Shown piece after piece: positions 40,821 through 51,725 of a stretch of DNA of 64,000 nucleotides (position 1 is its first letter; each line of letters starts with the position of its first letter). A program made the translations under genes and the position numbers. The stretch comes from Arion vulgaris (Eukaryota; Mollusca; Gastropoda; Stylommatophora; Arionidae): contig CM036762.1 in assembly GCA_020796225.1 (NCBI GenBank), positions 53,307,240-53,371,239 of the forward strand. The letters are read 5' to 3'. Below the pieces are notes generated by a model. The model worked only from the letters and a program-made list of their open reading frames with translations, had not been told where the DNA came from and did not search any database.

Positions 40821-41633
40821 GCACATAATTCCTAATACTATTCTCCTAAATTGAATTCAAGCGTTTAATCGATTCTCAAAAACTCTGCTTGTTCGATACT
40901 ATGAAAGTACAGATACCAGATACCCCTTTGACCTATTTAACAACTATTGGCAGTTAGTATTTAGGAAAGTCGTTTAGCTTAAGTACGAAGTGATAAGCTA
41001 ATTACTCAATGACAATGTAAAGGTAGTCTAATAATGAGAAAAATTGCTTTTCTGGTACAATGCTAGCTAGCACTTTTCCCTCCAGGCTATCGTGAGAGTT
41101 AGGTTAATGATAACAACTCCGATCTATAAAAATGGCTTTATTACAGAAACTGAAAACAGAACTGACTTAGTGTTAGGAAATTCGTCTTCTTCGTTCTTTC
41201 TAATACTCTCGCTGGTTATAGCAGGATGCAGTCCGGAGAACGGAATGCATTGTGTCCCAATTTTTAGCATGAGATGAGGTATCTGCAACTTTTGGTTCGA
41301 AACATGCGACTTCATCATTACCTTTTTTGGGTACCGGATTAGCTTCTCCCTCTTTGATCTCTACAAACTTTGCCAGACTTTTTGATAGTCATCTGTTTTG
41401 ATCTCTACAAACTTTGCCAGACTTCTTGATAGTCATCTGTTTCTAAGGCCGCCACGGAGAGGAGGGGGTGGAGTCTTGACTAGCTTTGTTCTTACGCTGA
41501 CCACTCTGACGGTAACAGTCAGCTATAAGTCACTGACTGCAGCAAGCGCATGTAGATTGCTTGTAGTCCCCTAGTGAAGATGAATTATGTTGATGCCTTG
41601 TGCTTCAAGGGGAGTTAAAAGAATAAAAAGACT
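40821..41633. other. Unassigned DNA with a 41-bp duplication
   Basis: TTTGATCTCTACAAACTTTG and the following 20 bp are repeated in tandem at about 41357 and 41398. No gene. Confidence 0.6.
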
Positions 41634-41641
41634 ATGTAGAC

Positions 41642-42091
41642 CATAGATCCCCAAACTTTGTCGGTCCACCGCCCACTTTGCATAACATAAACTTTGTAAC
41701 ACCCTCCATATTATAACAGTTTGCTAATTACCCCACATATAATATATATACATGCTCTATTTTCTCTGTAACATAGCACATTTATATATATTTATTAATA
41801 CATGGTCAATTTTCAAATGATTATATGCATGAAATAGAAAATTGATGATAAAAATGGATCGTGTAAGATGGGCATAAGATGAATTAAAATGCAGAATTCA
41901 AATTTTAAATAATTATTCAATCGCAAAGTCACGAAAATAATGTATTTTAAAATATATATTACTAATTTCTTCTTTAAGGAACCACCGACCCTTAATCGCA
42001 TGAACACCCCCAAATTCTTCTGAACCTCTTTCGCCTCCCTAGAACTCTTCAGCGCCCACTGGGGGGCATACCCCCACTTTGGGAAACGCTG
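41642..42091 (+). mobile_element. hAT-like MITE 2, copy 2, 8-bp TSD
   Basis: 450 bp; ends CATAGATCCCCAAACTTTG and CACTTTGGGAAACGCTG. Flanks ATGTAGAC (41634-41641) and ATGTAAAC (42092-42099), 7 of 8. The TTCCCAAA-type terminal motif is common in hAT families. Confidence 0.92.
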
Positions 42092-42099
42092 ATGTAAAC

Positions 42100-42534
42100 G
42101 AATGTACTGTGACTTGAGTACTATAAATTGGAACACAAATCTAGTTAATTACCTCTGTACTAGATGCATCACTATTAATATCTGCTAATGTTTATCCTTG
42201 TAATTCGGTATAATTATTACCAAAATGTATCCAAGAAAGGTAAACCCACTTATACCATAGGGGGCAAAACTGTGACTTTGATGTCAAAATCTGGTTACGT
42301 TTCTCAAATCCCACATGAGCCATAGTTCAGCTGCAAAGATAAAAACAGATTATCACCACTCTATTCCACATAGACACGTCTCGTAAGATCAAGGAGAATT
42401 CTTGATCAATGGATTGGAAACGCAAATTCTAAGGTTGCCTTGATGTACAGTACAGAAAAACTGAGAACAACGCACATGTCCAGTAACAGACTAATTGCAT
42501 TCATTAGCAGATGCTTAAGGGACATCTCGTTAAT
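42100..42534. other. Unassigned DNA
   Basis: No family recognised. Confidence 0.45.
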
Positions 42535-43015
42535 AGCTTAGGGGTAGAAGTTCGTTAGCAGTAGGACATCTGTGACGTAGAAGTTAGGCGCTCGCTCGCC
42601 TCTCGTGTCAAAGGTGTAACCCGGTTCCTCCTCCCTCCATCGGGATATTTTTCCAGAGGTTTCTGATCTCAGTGTAGGTGAGATCGAGTTCCTAGTCCTA
42701 TCGGAGACGGATGATAAAACGTAGGTTACGCGTTCAATTTGAACACGTAAAATATCCATTGGCAGCTCAAAACAGAGAAGAGCAGGCTGGAAAGCCGCTG
42801 CTCGGCCAAAATTCATTAGAAACAAAAGATTAAAAATAAAATTCGTACACAATATCGTCAGCATCTTCAAAATTATAACGGGTACCCTCGCCGGTGCTAC
42901 GGAGTTGGTGTACTGCAGCTGAGATCTTCCTGTGTAATAAAGAGATCAGAGCACAAATTGTTACTCACCGAAGTGCAATGATGATGGTCCAATCAATCAT
43001 CCGCACCTTGTAAAA
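42535..43015 (+). mobile_element. SINE-H, longest copy
   Basis: Head with A-box-like TAGCTTAGGGGTAG (42535-42548) and B-box-like AACCCGGTTCCTCC (42617-42630). The body has GATCTCAGTGTAGGTGAGAT, TCCTATCGGAGACGGATG and GCTACGGAGTTGGTGTACTG; the 3' end is CCGAAGTGCAATGATGATGG. Confidence 0.83.
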
Positions 43016-43049
43016 CGGGGGAAGGGGGTTCATCTGCGAATGATCCTTG

Positions 43050-43262
43050 TCAATCACTTGTTAAATCACTCTTTGTAGTTTGTATGTGATCTGAGCTTAA
43101 GAGTTCTGCCAGTTATGCGCCTATAACCCATTTCTGCGGCGCTTTGTATTTACTAGGGTAGCTTCCCTAGGACAGCTTCCCTAGGACCCTGCATCAGTTG
43201 CCTCTTTCGACATGCCTTTTAGGTCGCAGTGTTACTATTCTTTGCTCTCTTACGAGGCCCGA
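43050..43262 (-). mobile_element. SINE-D
   Basis: Minus strand: TTGTTAAATCACTCTTTGTA, TTATGCGCCTATAACCC, TAGGGTAGCTTCCCTAGGAC (with a small internal duplication of that block), core CATCAGTTGCCTCTTTCGAC, head TATTCTTTGCTCTCTTACG. Confidence 0.85.
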
Positions 43263-43576
43263 CTACACATGGCCGAAATACTTTTACATAGTCGGTTCTC
43301 ACTTGTATGCTGAGGAGAAGGAGAAAGACATGGCCGAGAATACGATAGTCGGTTCTCACTTGTATGCTGAGGAGGAGAAAGACATGGCCGAGAATACGAT
43401 AGTCGGTTCTCACTTGTATGCTGAGGAGAAGGAGAAAGACATGGCCGAGAATACGATAGTCGGTTCTCACTTGGATGCTGAGGAGAAGGAGAAAGACATG
43501 GGCGAGAATACGATAGTCGGTTCTCACTTGGATGCTGAGGAGAAGGAGAAAGACATGGGCGAGAATATGATCAGAA
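43263..43576. repeat. 57-bp tandem array, about 5 units
   Basis: Unit GTCGGTTCTCACTTGTATGC, TGAGGAGAAGGAGAAAGACA, TGGCCGAGAATACGATA. One unit lacks 6 bp. The partial first unit (CACATGGCCGAAATAC) touches the end of the SINE-D. Lengths are multiples of 3, so frames remain open on both strands for over 100 codons without other evidence of coding. Confidence 0.96.
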
Positions 43577-44474
43577 CAGATGGATATCATCAAATTTAAG
43601 GAAAGTGAAGAACACGTAGAGAAATTGTCCAATACCAAAGTGTTCAGAAACGACCTGGAGAAAGTGTCATTTCTAAAGAGTGATATTGAAAATACATTAA
43701 GAAAGTGTGTGAAAACTAAGGCGTGAGGAAAACATGTGAAGAAAGTGTGAAAACTAAGGAGTGAGGAACAACATGTGAAGGAAATATAACTAAAAAAATG
43801 GAGAAAATATCTGAAGAAAGCATGACAACTACACATTAAAGAAAACATCAGAAGAAAGTGTGTCAAGTGAATGATAGAGAAACGAAGTAGCAAAACAAAA
43901 ATTCCAGAAAAAATCAAGAAGTATGAAGATCGAATTAGGAAGAAAATATTCAGAGATATTATTAATGAAAACAACACAGGTCAAAAATATCCGAAAAGTG
44001 AGATAATTTGAGACTAGTTAGGGAATCCCAATGCCAAAAATACAGATTGCCCCAACCATCTAAATATCTTTGACAGCTTAGGAGGCATGAATAAAAATGT
44101 TACTAATGATTTATAGTCACCGGCTGTGGTCTTTTGACCGCAGGCATGGCAAGAGTTTCGGGTGGTCAGTTCACGGATCTCTGTCTGAGTAATAAAATAC
44201 ATCGTTTGTTTGACAAGAGTCTTGTGCCCTGGGAATGAGTAAGTTGCTTCCTTAAGTAATTGAAAGAAAACTCGAATAGATTCGATGTATACACACTCAG
44301 GGCGCTCTAAAAAGACGCTCGGTTTCTTTCAACTATCGAATAGTGTCAGAGCATGCACTAGCTTCAATAACGATTCGGTGAACATCAATTGTACGAATGA
44401 GGGAATTAGAACTTATACAATATAGTTTTGCGTGTTAGAGATAGATTTAGTGGGACGGATTAACGTAAGCTGTC
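43577..44474. other. Purine-rich DNA with loosely repeated GAAGAAAGTGTG motifs
   Basis: 43600-43980 is A/G-rich on plus with imperfect repeats of AAAACTAAGG.GTGAGGAA and ATGTGAAGAAAGTG. It yields a long minus-strand open frame of Phe/Leu/Ser-rich composition that I regard as chance. 43980-44474 is unremarkable. Confidence 0.55.
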
Positions 44475-44525
44475 GCAAACCGAAGAGAGCTGAAAAGCTC
44501 AAGTGCTTCTGGATCGGAAAAAGTG
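44475..44525 (+). mobile_element. SINE-A 3' fragment
   Basis: AACCGAAGAGAGCTGAAAAG and CTCAAGTGCTTCTGGATCGG with the A-rich end. Confidence 0.8.
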
Positions 44526-44559
44526 GTTATGCTAGAGAAAAAAATCCTTAACGATAAAA

Positions 44560-44636
44560 TCATAACCTTCACAGTTTTGCGACGACTGCACTAGCCATGC
44601 GGCTATTAACTTCTACAGGCACATGTACCCCCTGTC
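44560..44636 (+). mobile_element. SINE-G fragment
   Basis: TTGCGACGACTGCACTAGCC and ATGCGGCTATTAA match the SINE-G body at 11895-11925. Confidence 0.65.
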
Positions 44637-44990
44637 CTACTTCTTCTTCTTCTCTTCCACCATTTACTTCTTTATAGAACTGTTCGTTCGGGGTGTGTAG
44701 TGAACTTGTGTGTGCTGATTTTAATACACCTTGTAAGCTGTTATTCATTTTTTAAGGCTGTTCTTGATGCCGTCGCTCCATCTTTTGCATGGTCTTCCTC
44801 TTGCCCTACACTCGTTATACTTTTTCTATGTAACTCTCTGTCGTAGACGATACCAGAGCATTCTTGTCAGGTATCCAAACCATTTAATCTATTGTTCTTT
44901 TATGAATTGCATGACTGGTTTCACATCCAGTCTTCTTCTGATTTCTTCATTTCTAATTGTGTCTCCTACACCACCCTAAAAAGCGGTATT
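44637..44990 (-). mobile_element. LINE C-terminal fragment with its 3' end (repeat Q)
   Basis: Left part CTTCTTCTTCTTCTCTTCCA, CCATTTACTTCTTTATAGAA equals repeat Q in reverse. The right part, read on minus, has codons similar to 17958-18355: RNEEI-type, HAIHKRT and GLDTQECSG-like with the region CATCTTTTGCATGGTCTTCC coding the basic motif. Confidence 0.72.
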
Positions 44991-45054
44991 ACGGTCAGTA
45001 ATGCCATTTGTTTAATCACAGAAGAAGACAAGCAACAAGAAAGTATTAAAAGTC

Positions 45055-45725
45055 ATACATAACTATGTAGACTTACATGACAATGACTACATGTAACTTA
45101 CTATTAAATAACTACATGTAGACTTACATACATAACTACATGTAGACTTACATACATAACTACATGTAGACTTACATACATAACTACATGTAGACTTACA
45201 TACATAACTACATGTAGACTTACATACATAACTAGATGTAGACTTACATACATAACTACATGTAGACTTACATACATAACTACATGTAGACTACATACAA
45301 CTACATAGATTCATATACATGTAGACACTAATAATCTGATATACATAACTACATGTAGACTTACATACTACATAACTACAATGTAGACTTACATACATAA
45401 CTACATGTAGACTTACATACATAACTACATGTAGACTTACATACATAACTACATGTAGACTTACATACATCATAGACATACAACTACATGTAGACTTACA
45501 TACATAACTACATGTAGACTTACATACATAACATGTAGACTTACTACATGACTACATGTAGCTTACATAATAATAGATACTACATACTACATGTAGACTT
45601 ACATACATAACTACATGTAGACTTCAACATAACATAACTACAAATATGTAGACTTACTACATAACTACATGTAGTTACTTACATACAAACTACATGTAGT
45701 ATTGCCTATACATGTAGACTACGGC
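45055..45725. repeat. 24-bp tandem array, degenerate towards the right
   Basis: Unit ACATACATAACTACATGTAG plus ACTT. Regular units at 45115-45290; from there on insertions, deletions and partial units accumulate. ACTACATGTAG is nearly palindromic. Confidence 0.96.
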
Positions 45726-45787
45726 CTGCATGCTCGTTCCTGTTCTTAACTGACATAAATGTGATCGGTTGATTGTCTGTCTAAACA

Positions 45788-46242
45788 GCGTTTCCAAAGT
45801 GGGCGTATCGCCCCACCGTGGGAGATGAAGCGTTCTAGGGGAGGATAGTGGGTTCAGAAGAATTTGGCGGGGGTGGGGGTCCAGGTGAGTAGGGGTGGGT
45901 GGCTTCTTAGAGAAGAAATGAATAATAAATATTTTCAAATAAATTATTTTCGCGAATTTGCGATTGAATAATCATTTAAAATTTGAATTCTGCATTTTAA
46001 TTCATCTTATGCCCGTCTTACGCGATCCATTTTTTCATAAATTTTCTATTTCATGCATATGATTATTTGAAAATTGACCATGTATTACAAAAATATATAT
46101 CAATTTTCTATGTCAAAGAGAAAATAGAGCATGTGTATATGTGGGAGGGGCGTTGGCAAACTGTTATAATGTGGAGGGGTGGCGTTACAAAGTTGATGTT
46201 GTGCAAAGTGGGCGGTGGGCCGAAAAAGTTTGGGAATCTATG
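45788..46242 (-). mobile_element. hAT-like MITE 2, copy 3
   Basis: Reverse orientation: CAGCGTTTCCAAAGTGGGCG at left, AAAAAGTTTGGGAATCTATG at right. TGTCTAAA and GTCTAACA flank it; the TSD is blurred by a one-base shift. Confidence 0.88.
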
Positions 46243-46249
46243 GTCTAAC

Positions 46250-46692
46250 ACGTAACTCCCTTTCCAATGTCAAAGAAACGTTGAAAGCAATGACTTGTAT
46301 TGTTATCTTCAATACCAGATATCATGTATAAAATTGTTACTGTTTATCAAATTCATTATTTACTTCAAAGGTTGTTTACATGATTTTATCATTACCTTCT
46401 AGTGTGTATTTCTTTCCTTATGTTGCGCAGACTTATCTCTTATCAATGTGCGTCTCTTCTCTACATGTGCGCCTACATGTGCGCGAGGCCTGGTCACGAA
46501 CGTCAGGGGAAAAATTGTTATAAGATCAACTATAGTATATTGAAGTTACTATATGTGGTTCACACATGTTTGGTACGTCTGGTAAAATATCTGGATTTCA
46601 GTAGGGACTTTTTCAGTTGGGTATTTAAGTTTAACACTCACTGTGTTAATCCTTATTTATTATATTACAGGCAATCAATAAGATCATTGGAA
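46250..46692. other. Unassigned DNA
   Basis: The 101-codon plus frame at 46402 has no recognised domain and runs to the LINE fragment boundary. Confidence 0.45.
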
Positions 46693-47043
46693 GCCACAGA
46701 AATGTAGTGTTACAGAAGAATGCTGAAGAATTCCATGGACAGCGAAGAAAACAAATGGGGAGGTTTTAAATTAGACCTGTACACAAAGAAATCTTATCAA
46801 AAGAATAAGAATTCGACAATCAAGGTTCTTCGGGCATATAATGCGAAGAGAAGGTTTAGAACATTTGGTGACAACATGTAAGATTCAGGGAAGGAGAGAT
46901 CGTGGAAGACAGAGGAGAAGATGTTGAATGGCCTGACATCATGGTTCGACACAAGATCGACATCAGAACTGATTACATGCACCACGTAGAGAGAGTTGTG
47001 GAGAGACATGATCACCTACGCCGGCAGACATGGCACTTGATTG

Positions 47044-47045
<2 letters not shown>
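46693..47045 (+). mobile_element. LINE C-terminal fragment (LINE tail 6)
   Basis: Across frameshifts: YRRMLKNSMDSEEN, a RIRQ(V)LR(A)IMRREGLE-like run, NLVTTCKIQGRRDRGRQRRR and LNGLTSWFDTRSTSELI, then RELWRDMITYAGRHGT and a stop. This is the standard order of a LINE post-RT domain. Confidence 0.78.

Positions 47046-47047
<2 letters not shown>

Positions 47048-47083
<36 letters not shown>
47048..47083. repeat. (AT)n microsatellite at a LINE 3' end
   Basis: About 18 AT units immediately after the stop of the LINE fragment. Confidence 0.95.
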
Positions 47084-47088
<5 letters not shown>

Positions 47089-47164
47089 CACCACTGAAAA
47101 TGAAAATCGTGGCATATCCTTGACAGAACTTAGCCATCAACCACAGTAAACGAGTCGTCGATTT

Positions 47165-47345
47165 TCTAGGCACCAACTTATACGTTCAGTAGTTTGTCAT
47201 TGCTTTCTGAACAATGGAGTCTATTTTTACCGTTCCTAAAAATCCAAGGGAACGAATTTGCTTCCAAAGTTGCCCGCCGTTGAGTTTGAACCAGGTACGA
47301 TTGGGTTGTGATCGAGCTCGCTACTGTTAAGCTACTTGTATCTAA
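47165..47345 (-). mobile_element. SINE-F
   Basis: Minus-strand SINE-F. The head (right) has A-box-like TAGCTTAACAGTAGCGAGC (complement of 47318-47336) and B-box-like GGTTCAAACTC (complement of 47283-47293). The body is GGGCAACTTTGGAAGCAAAT, and the 3' end GTTCAGAAAGCAATGACAAA. Confidence 0.78.
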
Positions 47346-47879
47346 TACTCAAATTAAATGTGGCCTTGTGTCAGACTTTATTACAATTAAGATATCATTG
47401 ACGTCTAATGCTCAATCTCAGGATGCCTTTAATCATGTTGTCAGACATATCGAGTCACTTTGTGTGAAATCTGACCCTGATTAAAGCAATTATATCACCT
47501 GACATCCAGAATTAGGTTGCGCCAAAGTGACACCTTTGTGACATCACTCGTTCAATGCTGATTTCAGTTAGTTAACGGCCATAATACAATTGAATGTCAG
47601 AGGTCAACGGTCACACAGTTCAATGTATCTATTCACTATCAATTTTCCAGCTAACACTTTAGAGGTCACTTCATTTGACCACCAGTTATGACTAATCAGT
47701 ATTCTGTCCCTGTGGTCTGTCTTGACCTCCTGTTACCATCAGAAAGTTGTTTTCAACATCAGCGACAAACAAAAAACTGACCTTAATTTTTTTTTCTGAA
47801 AATTAACTTTTTGTTTACTTCATCCCATTTGTCCTTTTTATGTATCTTACATCTTTTGCATAATAAATATTCCTTGAAC
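47346..47879. other. Unassigned DNA
   Basis: No family recognised. Confidence 0.45.
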
Positions 47880-48010
47880 TTCCTTCCTTTCGTTCGCTTG
47901 AAATATTGTCTATACATTCAACGTTGTCTCTTGCATAAACTTCATCGTCCGTGTAGTTTTCTGTCGAGTGTTGTTTCGTTAGGCCAGTGAGTTTGCCTCA
48001 GTATATCATA
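47880..48010. repeat. Dispersed repeat R, uninterrupted
   Basis: CGCTTGAAATATTGTCTATA, CATTCAACGTTGTCTCTTGC, TCGAGTGTTGTTTCGTTAGG, CCAGTGAGTTTGCCTCAG. It is the empty-site counterpart of 10900-11350. Confidence 0.85.
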
Positions 48011-49065
48011 TTCGGGACAATCTTGAAATATGTGCCCTGCATTCTGATGTGCCTGTCCACATGGCTGAATTGCCAATCTTGAATTGTGTATACATGTGGA
48101 TGCGTGTGTCTTGTTCTAAGGCGCAGAATGACAACTTGTTCTAAACTGCTCATATTATAGTAGACGTCTTGTGTTGGTATTTTGTGGCTTTCTCATTGAT
48201 TTAATCATTCTTTTATTTTGCTGGTAGGCAACTGATTCTTTGATCAAAACATAAATTTAGTCTTTTTTACAATTTTGTTTAACTTGATAAACCGCCCTTA
48301 CTTGGTAGTCGATCTAGTTGTGAGATTAGTCTCTGGTCTTTCTCACCGAACTTTCTGAGTTCATTGTTATGTACAGGCTGATAATAAATCGGAAAAATTC
48401 ACAGTGACTCTTGACCACATGATAAGTAAGGTCAAGCGCCTACTCATATATGTGGTGAACTAAAACATGAATGCCTAGTACGCTTAACGTACTTTGACAT
48501 GAAAAATATCGCGGCATGAGTAGGCTGAGTGTCCAGACACAATTTAATGTCAATATAGATAGGCACAATTTAAATATACAGAAAGTTAAATTCAATTCCT
48601 AACAAATATACGAAGATGACGACCGAGAGATTGAACCCGAACACAAAAGCGCATAGTGAAATGACTGTACTTGGTCGAAAGGCGCAGATATCGCTGCTTT
48701 GATTTAAACATAGCACAACATACGCTCATGTGGCTGAAATCACACACAGATAGGCACTACAAAGAATGGTCTATGAAGGTATTATGCTCAAGCGAATATA
48801 GAAGAAACTATCATACTTAATGCTTTGATCTTTGTCCCAATGTGATTTATTTGCTTGTTTGTATACAGCCCCAAGGCATTACGAGTTTTTATTCTTTACC
48901 CTTGTGGAATTGGGGCAGAGTTTTCTAGAACTTCTTTTCATAAATAGAACACTAAATTTTTGGATGGGTGTTCTATACACTGAACTGTAAAACTTCTACT
49001 TATATGAGGTTTCTAAATGGTTATTGTATCATCCAAGGCACCGAGCTCTTATCTATGAAAACGTG
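48011..49065. other. Unassigned DNA
   Basis: About 1 kb without a recognised repeat or gene. Confidence 0.45.
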
Positions 49066-49067
49066 TT

Positions 49068-50305
49068 GAACAATGGTCATTGTTGGAGACAGTGGTAAGT
49101 GTTGGAGACAATGGTAAGTGTTGGAGACAATGGTCAGTGTTGGAGACAATGGTCAGTGTTGGAGACAGTGGTCAGTGTTGGAGACAAAGGTAAGTGTTGA
49201 GACAAAGTAGTGTTGGAGACATGGTCATTGTTGGAGACAGTGGTCATTGTTGGAGACAGTGGTCATTGTTGGAGACAATGGTAGTGTTGGAGACATGGTA
49301 AGTGTTGGAGACAATGGTCAGTGTTGGAGACAATGGTCAGTGTTGGAGACAATGGTCAGTGTTGGAGACAATGGTCAGTGTTGGAGACAATGGTAAGTGT
49401 TGGAGAACAATGGTCAGTGTTGGAGACAATGGTAAGTGTTGGAGAACAATGGTCAGTGTTGGAGACAATGGTCAATGTTGGAGACAATGGTCATTGTTGG
49501 AGACAGTGGTCATTGTTTGGAGACAATAGTCATTGTTGGAGACAGTGGTCAGTGTTGGAGACAATGGTAAGTGTTGGAGACAATGGTAAGTGTTGGAGAC
49601 AATGGTCAGTGTTGGAGACAATGGTCAGTGTTGGAGACAGTGGTCAGTGTTGGAGACATGGTCATGTTGGAGACAATAGTATGTTGGAGAACAATGGTCA
49701 TTGTTGGAGACAGTGGTCATTGTTGGAGACAGTGGTCATTGTTGGAGACAATGGTAAGTGTTGGAGACAATGGTAAGTGTTGGAGAACAATGGTCAGTGT
49801 TGGAGACAATGGTCAGTGTTGGAGACAATGGTCAATGTTGGAGAACAATGGTCAGTGTTGGAGACAATGGTATTGTTGGAGAACAATGGTCATTGTTGGA
49901 GACAATGGTAGTGTTGGAGACAATGGTCAGTGTTGGAGACATGGTCATGTTGGAGACAATGGTCATTGTTGGAGACAGTGGTCATTGTTGGGCAATAGAT
50001 GTGGGACATGTCAGTGTTGGAGACAATAGTCATTGTTGGAGACAGTGGTCATTGTTGGAGACAGTGGTTATTGTTGGAGACAGTGGTCATTGTTGGAGGA
50101 GACAATAGTCAGTGTTGGAGACAAAGTCATTGTTGGAGACAGGTCATTGTTGGAGACAGTGGTCATTTGTTTTGAACAGTAGTCAGTTGATTTGGAGACA
50201 CTGGTCAGTGTTGGAAACAATGGTCAGTGTTGGAAATAACGGTCATTGTTGGAGACAAGGGTCAGTGTTGGAGACAACGGTCAGTGTTGGAGACAATGGT
50301 CCATA
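49068..50305. repeat. 19-bp tandem array, about 65 units
   Basis: Unit TTGGAGACAATGGTCAGTG. Three main variants alternate: GGTCAGTG, GGTCATTG and GGTAAGTG, with AATGG or AGTGG before them. Frequent one-base gains and losses (GAGAACAATGG, GACATGG) shift the phase, in contrast to the length-stable 34-bp array. It gives overlapping Trp/Cys/Gly-rich open frames in all three phases, up to 152 codons; these are not proteins. Confidence 0.97.
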
Positions 50306-50574
50306 TTTAGTTTATCTCTAACAGAACTACTTCCAGTATGACTCCGCTTACTGGGACCGTTGTTGTGTCTGACTCTCAGTCGATGCCTATGAAGATCCAG
50401 AATGACAGGTTGCAGTATGAGTGGATGTCATCTATAGAGGCTTCCAACCTCCAGAGACTCCCGTGGATCTACTGTCCTTGGCAAGCGGGTTTTCGCTCGG
50501 CAATGAAATAACAGATAGGCTTACATCGAAAGCAACGAATGTCAGAGAGTTTATGATGGGTAAGGGAAAATGGG
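50306..50574. other. Unassigned DNA beside the 19-bp array
   Basis: Not recognised; no gene. Confidence 0.45.
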
Positions 50575-50716
50575 GAAGATCATCAGTCTCTTGGCGACCC
50601 ACTGTTGGATGAATTCACTAAAGTTAGTGTTGAATCCTTATATCACTGGAATGATTCAACACTAACTTTAGTGACTTCATGCAACAGTGGATCGCCAAGA
50701 GACTGATGATCTTCAC
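50575..50716. repeat. Palindrome made from repeat E, arms about 63 bp
   Basis: GAAGATCATCAGTCTCTTGG...CACTAAAGTTAGTGTTGAAT is mirrored by ATTCAACACTAACTTTAGTG...CCAAGAGACTGATGATCTTC with a loop of about 16 bp. The right arm is continuous with repeat E. Confidence 0.93.
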
Positions 50717-50900
50717 GCGATATAAGAAGTTTGAAATTACACGTTGTACAAGTAGAAATGGATGCTTCAGGGACCGAGAGAAGAGTGTGTTTAGCCACGG
50801 AAACTGTCATACCCTTGGACATTTGTTGGGGGAGGCCGAGTACCTATGGGCCTGCCCTGATTGCTGGAACGTCTGTTCAGTTACCAATAACTACAGACGT
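50637..50900 (-). repeat. Dispersed repeat E, reverse copy
   Basis: Reverse complement matches 4602-4900: GGCCCATAGGTACTCGG, CCCCAACAAATGTCCAAGGG, GTAATTTCAAACTTCTTATA. Confidence 0.75.
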
Positions 50901-50954
50901 CTATCACATAACGTTTTCATAAACATACCTTTAAGGTAACATATTGTGAAATTG

Positions 50955-51263
50955 TAGGTTTTTTTTGTGTACAACAAACTTTGTTCAAAGCGTCATGCTA
51001 TTGTTTTTTGTCAGTACAGCAAAACTTTGTTCGAAGCGTCATGCTATTGTTTTGTGTACAACAAACTTTGTTCAAAGCGTCATGCTATTGTTTTGTGTAC
51101 AACAAACTTTGTTCAAAGCGTCATGCTATTGTTTTGTGTACAACAAACTTTGTTCAAAGCGTCATGCTATTGTTTTGTGTACAACAAACTTTGTTCGAAG
51201 CGTCATGCTATTGTTTTGTGTACAACAAGAGCTTTGTTCAAGTTTGTCATGCTATTGTTGTTT

Positions 51264-51265
<2 letters not shown>
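50955..51265. repeat. 41-bp tandem array, about 7 units
   Basis: Unit TGTACAACAAACTTTGTTCA plus AAGCGTCATGCTATTGTTTTG. The first and last units are altered (TCAGTACAGCAAAAC; AAGAGCTTTG). Open frames of about 120 codons here are array artefacts. Confidence 0.97.

Positions 51266-51301
<36 letters not shown>
51266..51301. repeat. (AAT)n microsatellite
   Basis: Twelve TAA units directly at the end of the 41-bp array. Confidence 0.98.
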
Positions 51302-51302
<1 letters not shown>

Positions 51303-51368
51303 GTCAGTAACCATAATGGTCTTAGGGGCGATAAGTAGCAGATAAGTCCCTCCAAAGATCTCCTTTTT

Positions 51369-51725
51369 CACAGCCAACTCTAGATAACTAGGCCAGACAA
51401 CTGACTAGGTGTTCCCTGACCTAGATCAGAAAAGGGGCCGGAAAATATAGATGTTTGATAGAACACTGCAAGCTTTTTTGCAATTTAACTCAATTCTGTG
51501 AGTCTATGGTTATTTATTGGTGAAAAATATTCATAATATTGATATTCCTTATTGTTAAAGGTATAAATTTCATAATATAACTTCGATTTAGAATGTTGTT
51601 TTGTATTTAAAATGATTTTGTTTAATACACCAATACTGGAATGCGAGGTCACGTTGTGTAGTTGTGGTCTGATTTCCATAATTCTTATCTGAGTCCGAAG
51701 ACCCCTAAGTTTATAGTTGGCTCTG
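51369..51725 (+). repeat. Dispersed repeat N, copy 3
   Basis: CACAGCCAACTCTAGATAAC to TTATAGTTGGCTCTG. Confidence 0.87.

Noticed and set aside
43219..43977. 252-codon open frame on the minus strand
   Set aside because: It runs through purine-rich low-complexity DNA and the 57-bp array; composition is Phe/Leu/Ser only and no domain is visible.
49302..50108. Trp/Cys-rich repeat proteins
   Set aside because: Produced in every phase by the 19-bp array; no start context or unique sequence.
50965..51345. Three overlapping Cys-rich frames of about 95-126 codons
   Set aside because: They are the three phases of the 41-bp array and its (AAT)n end.
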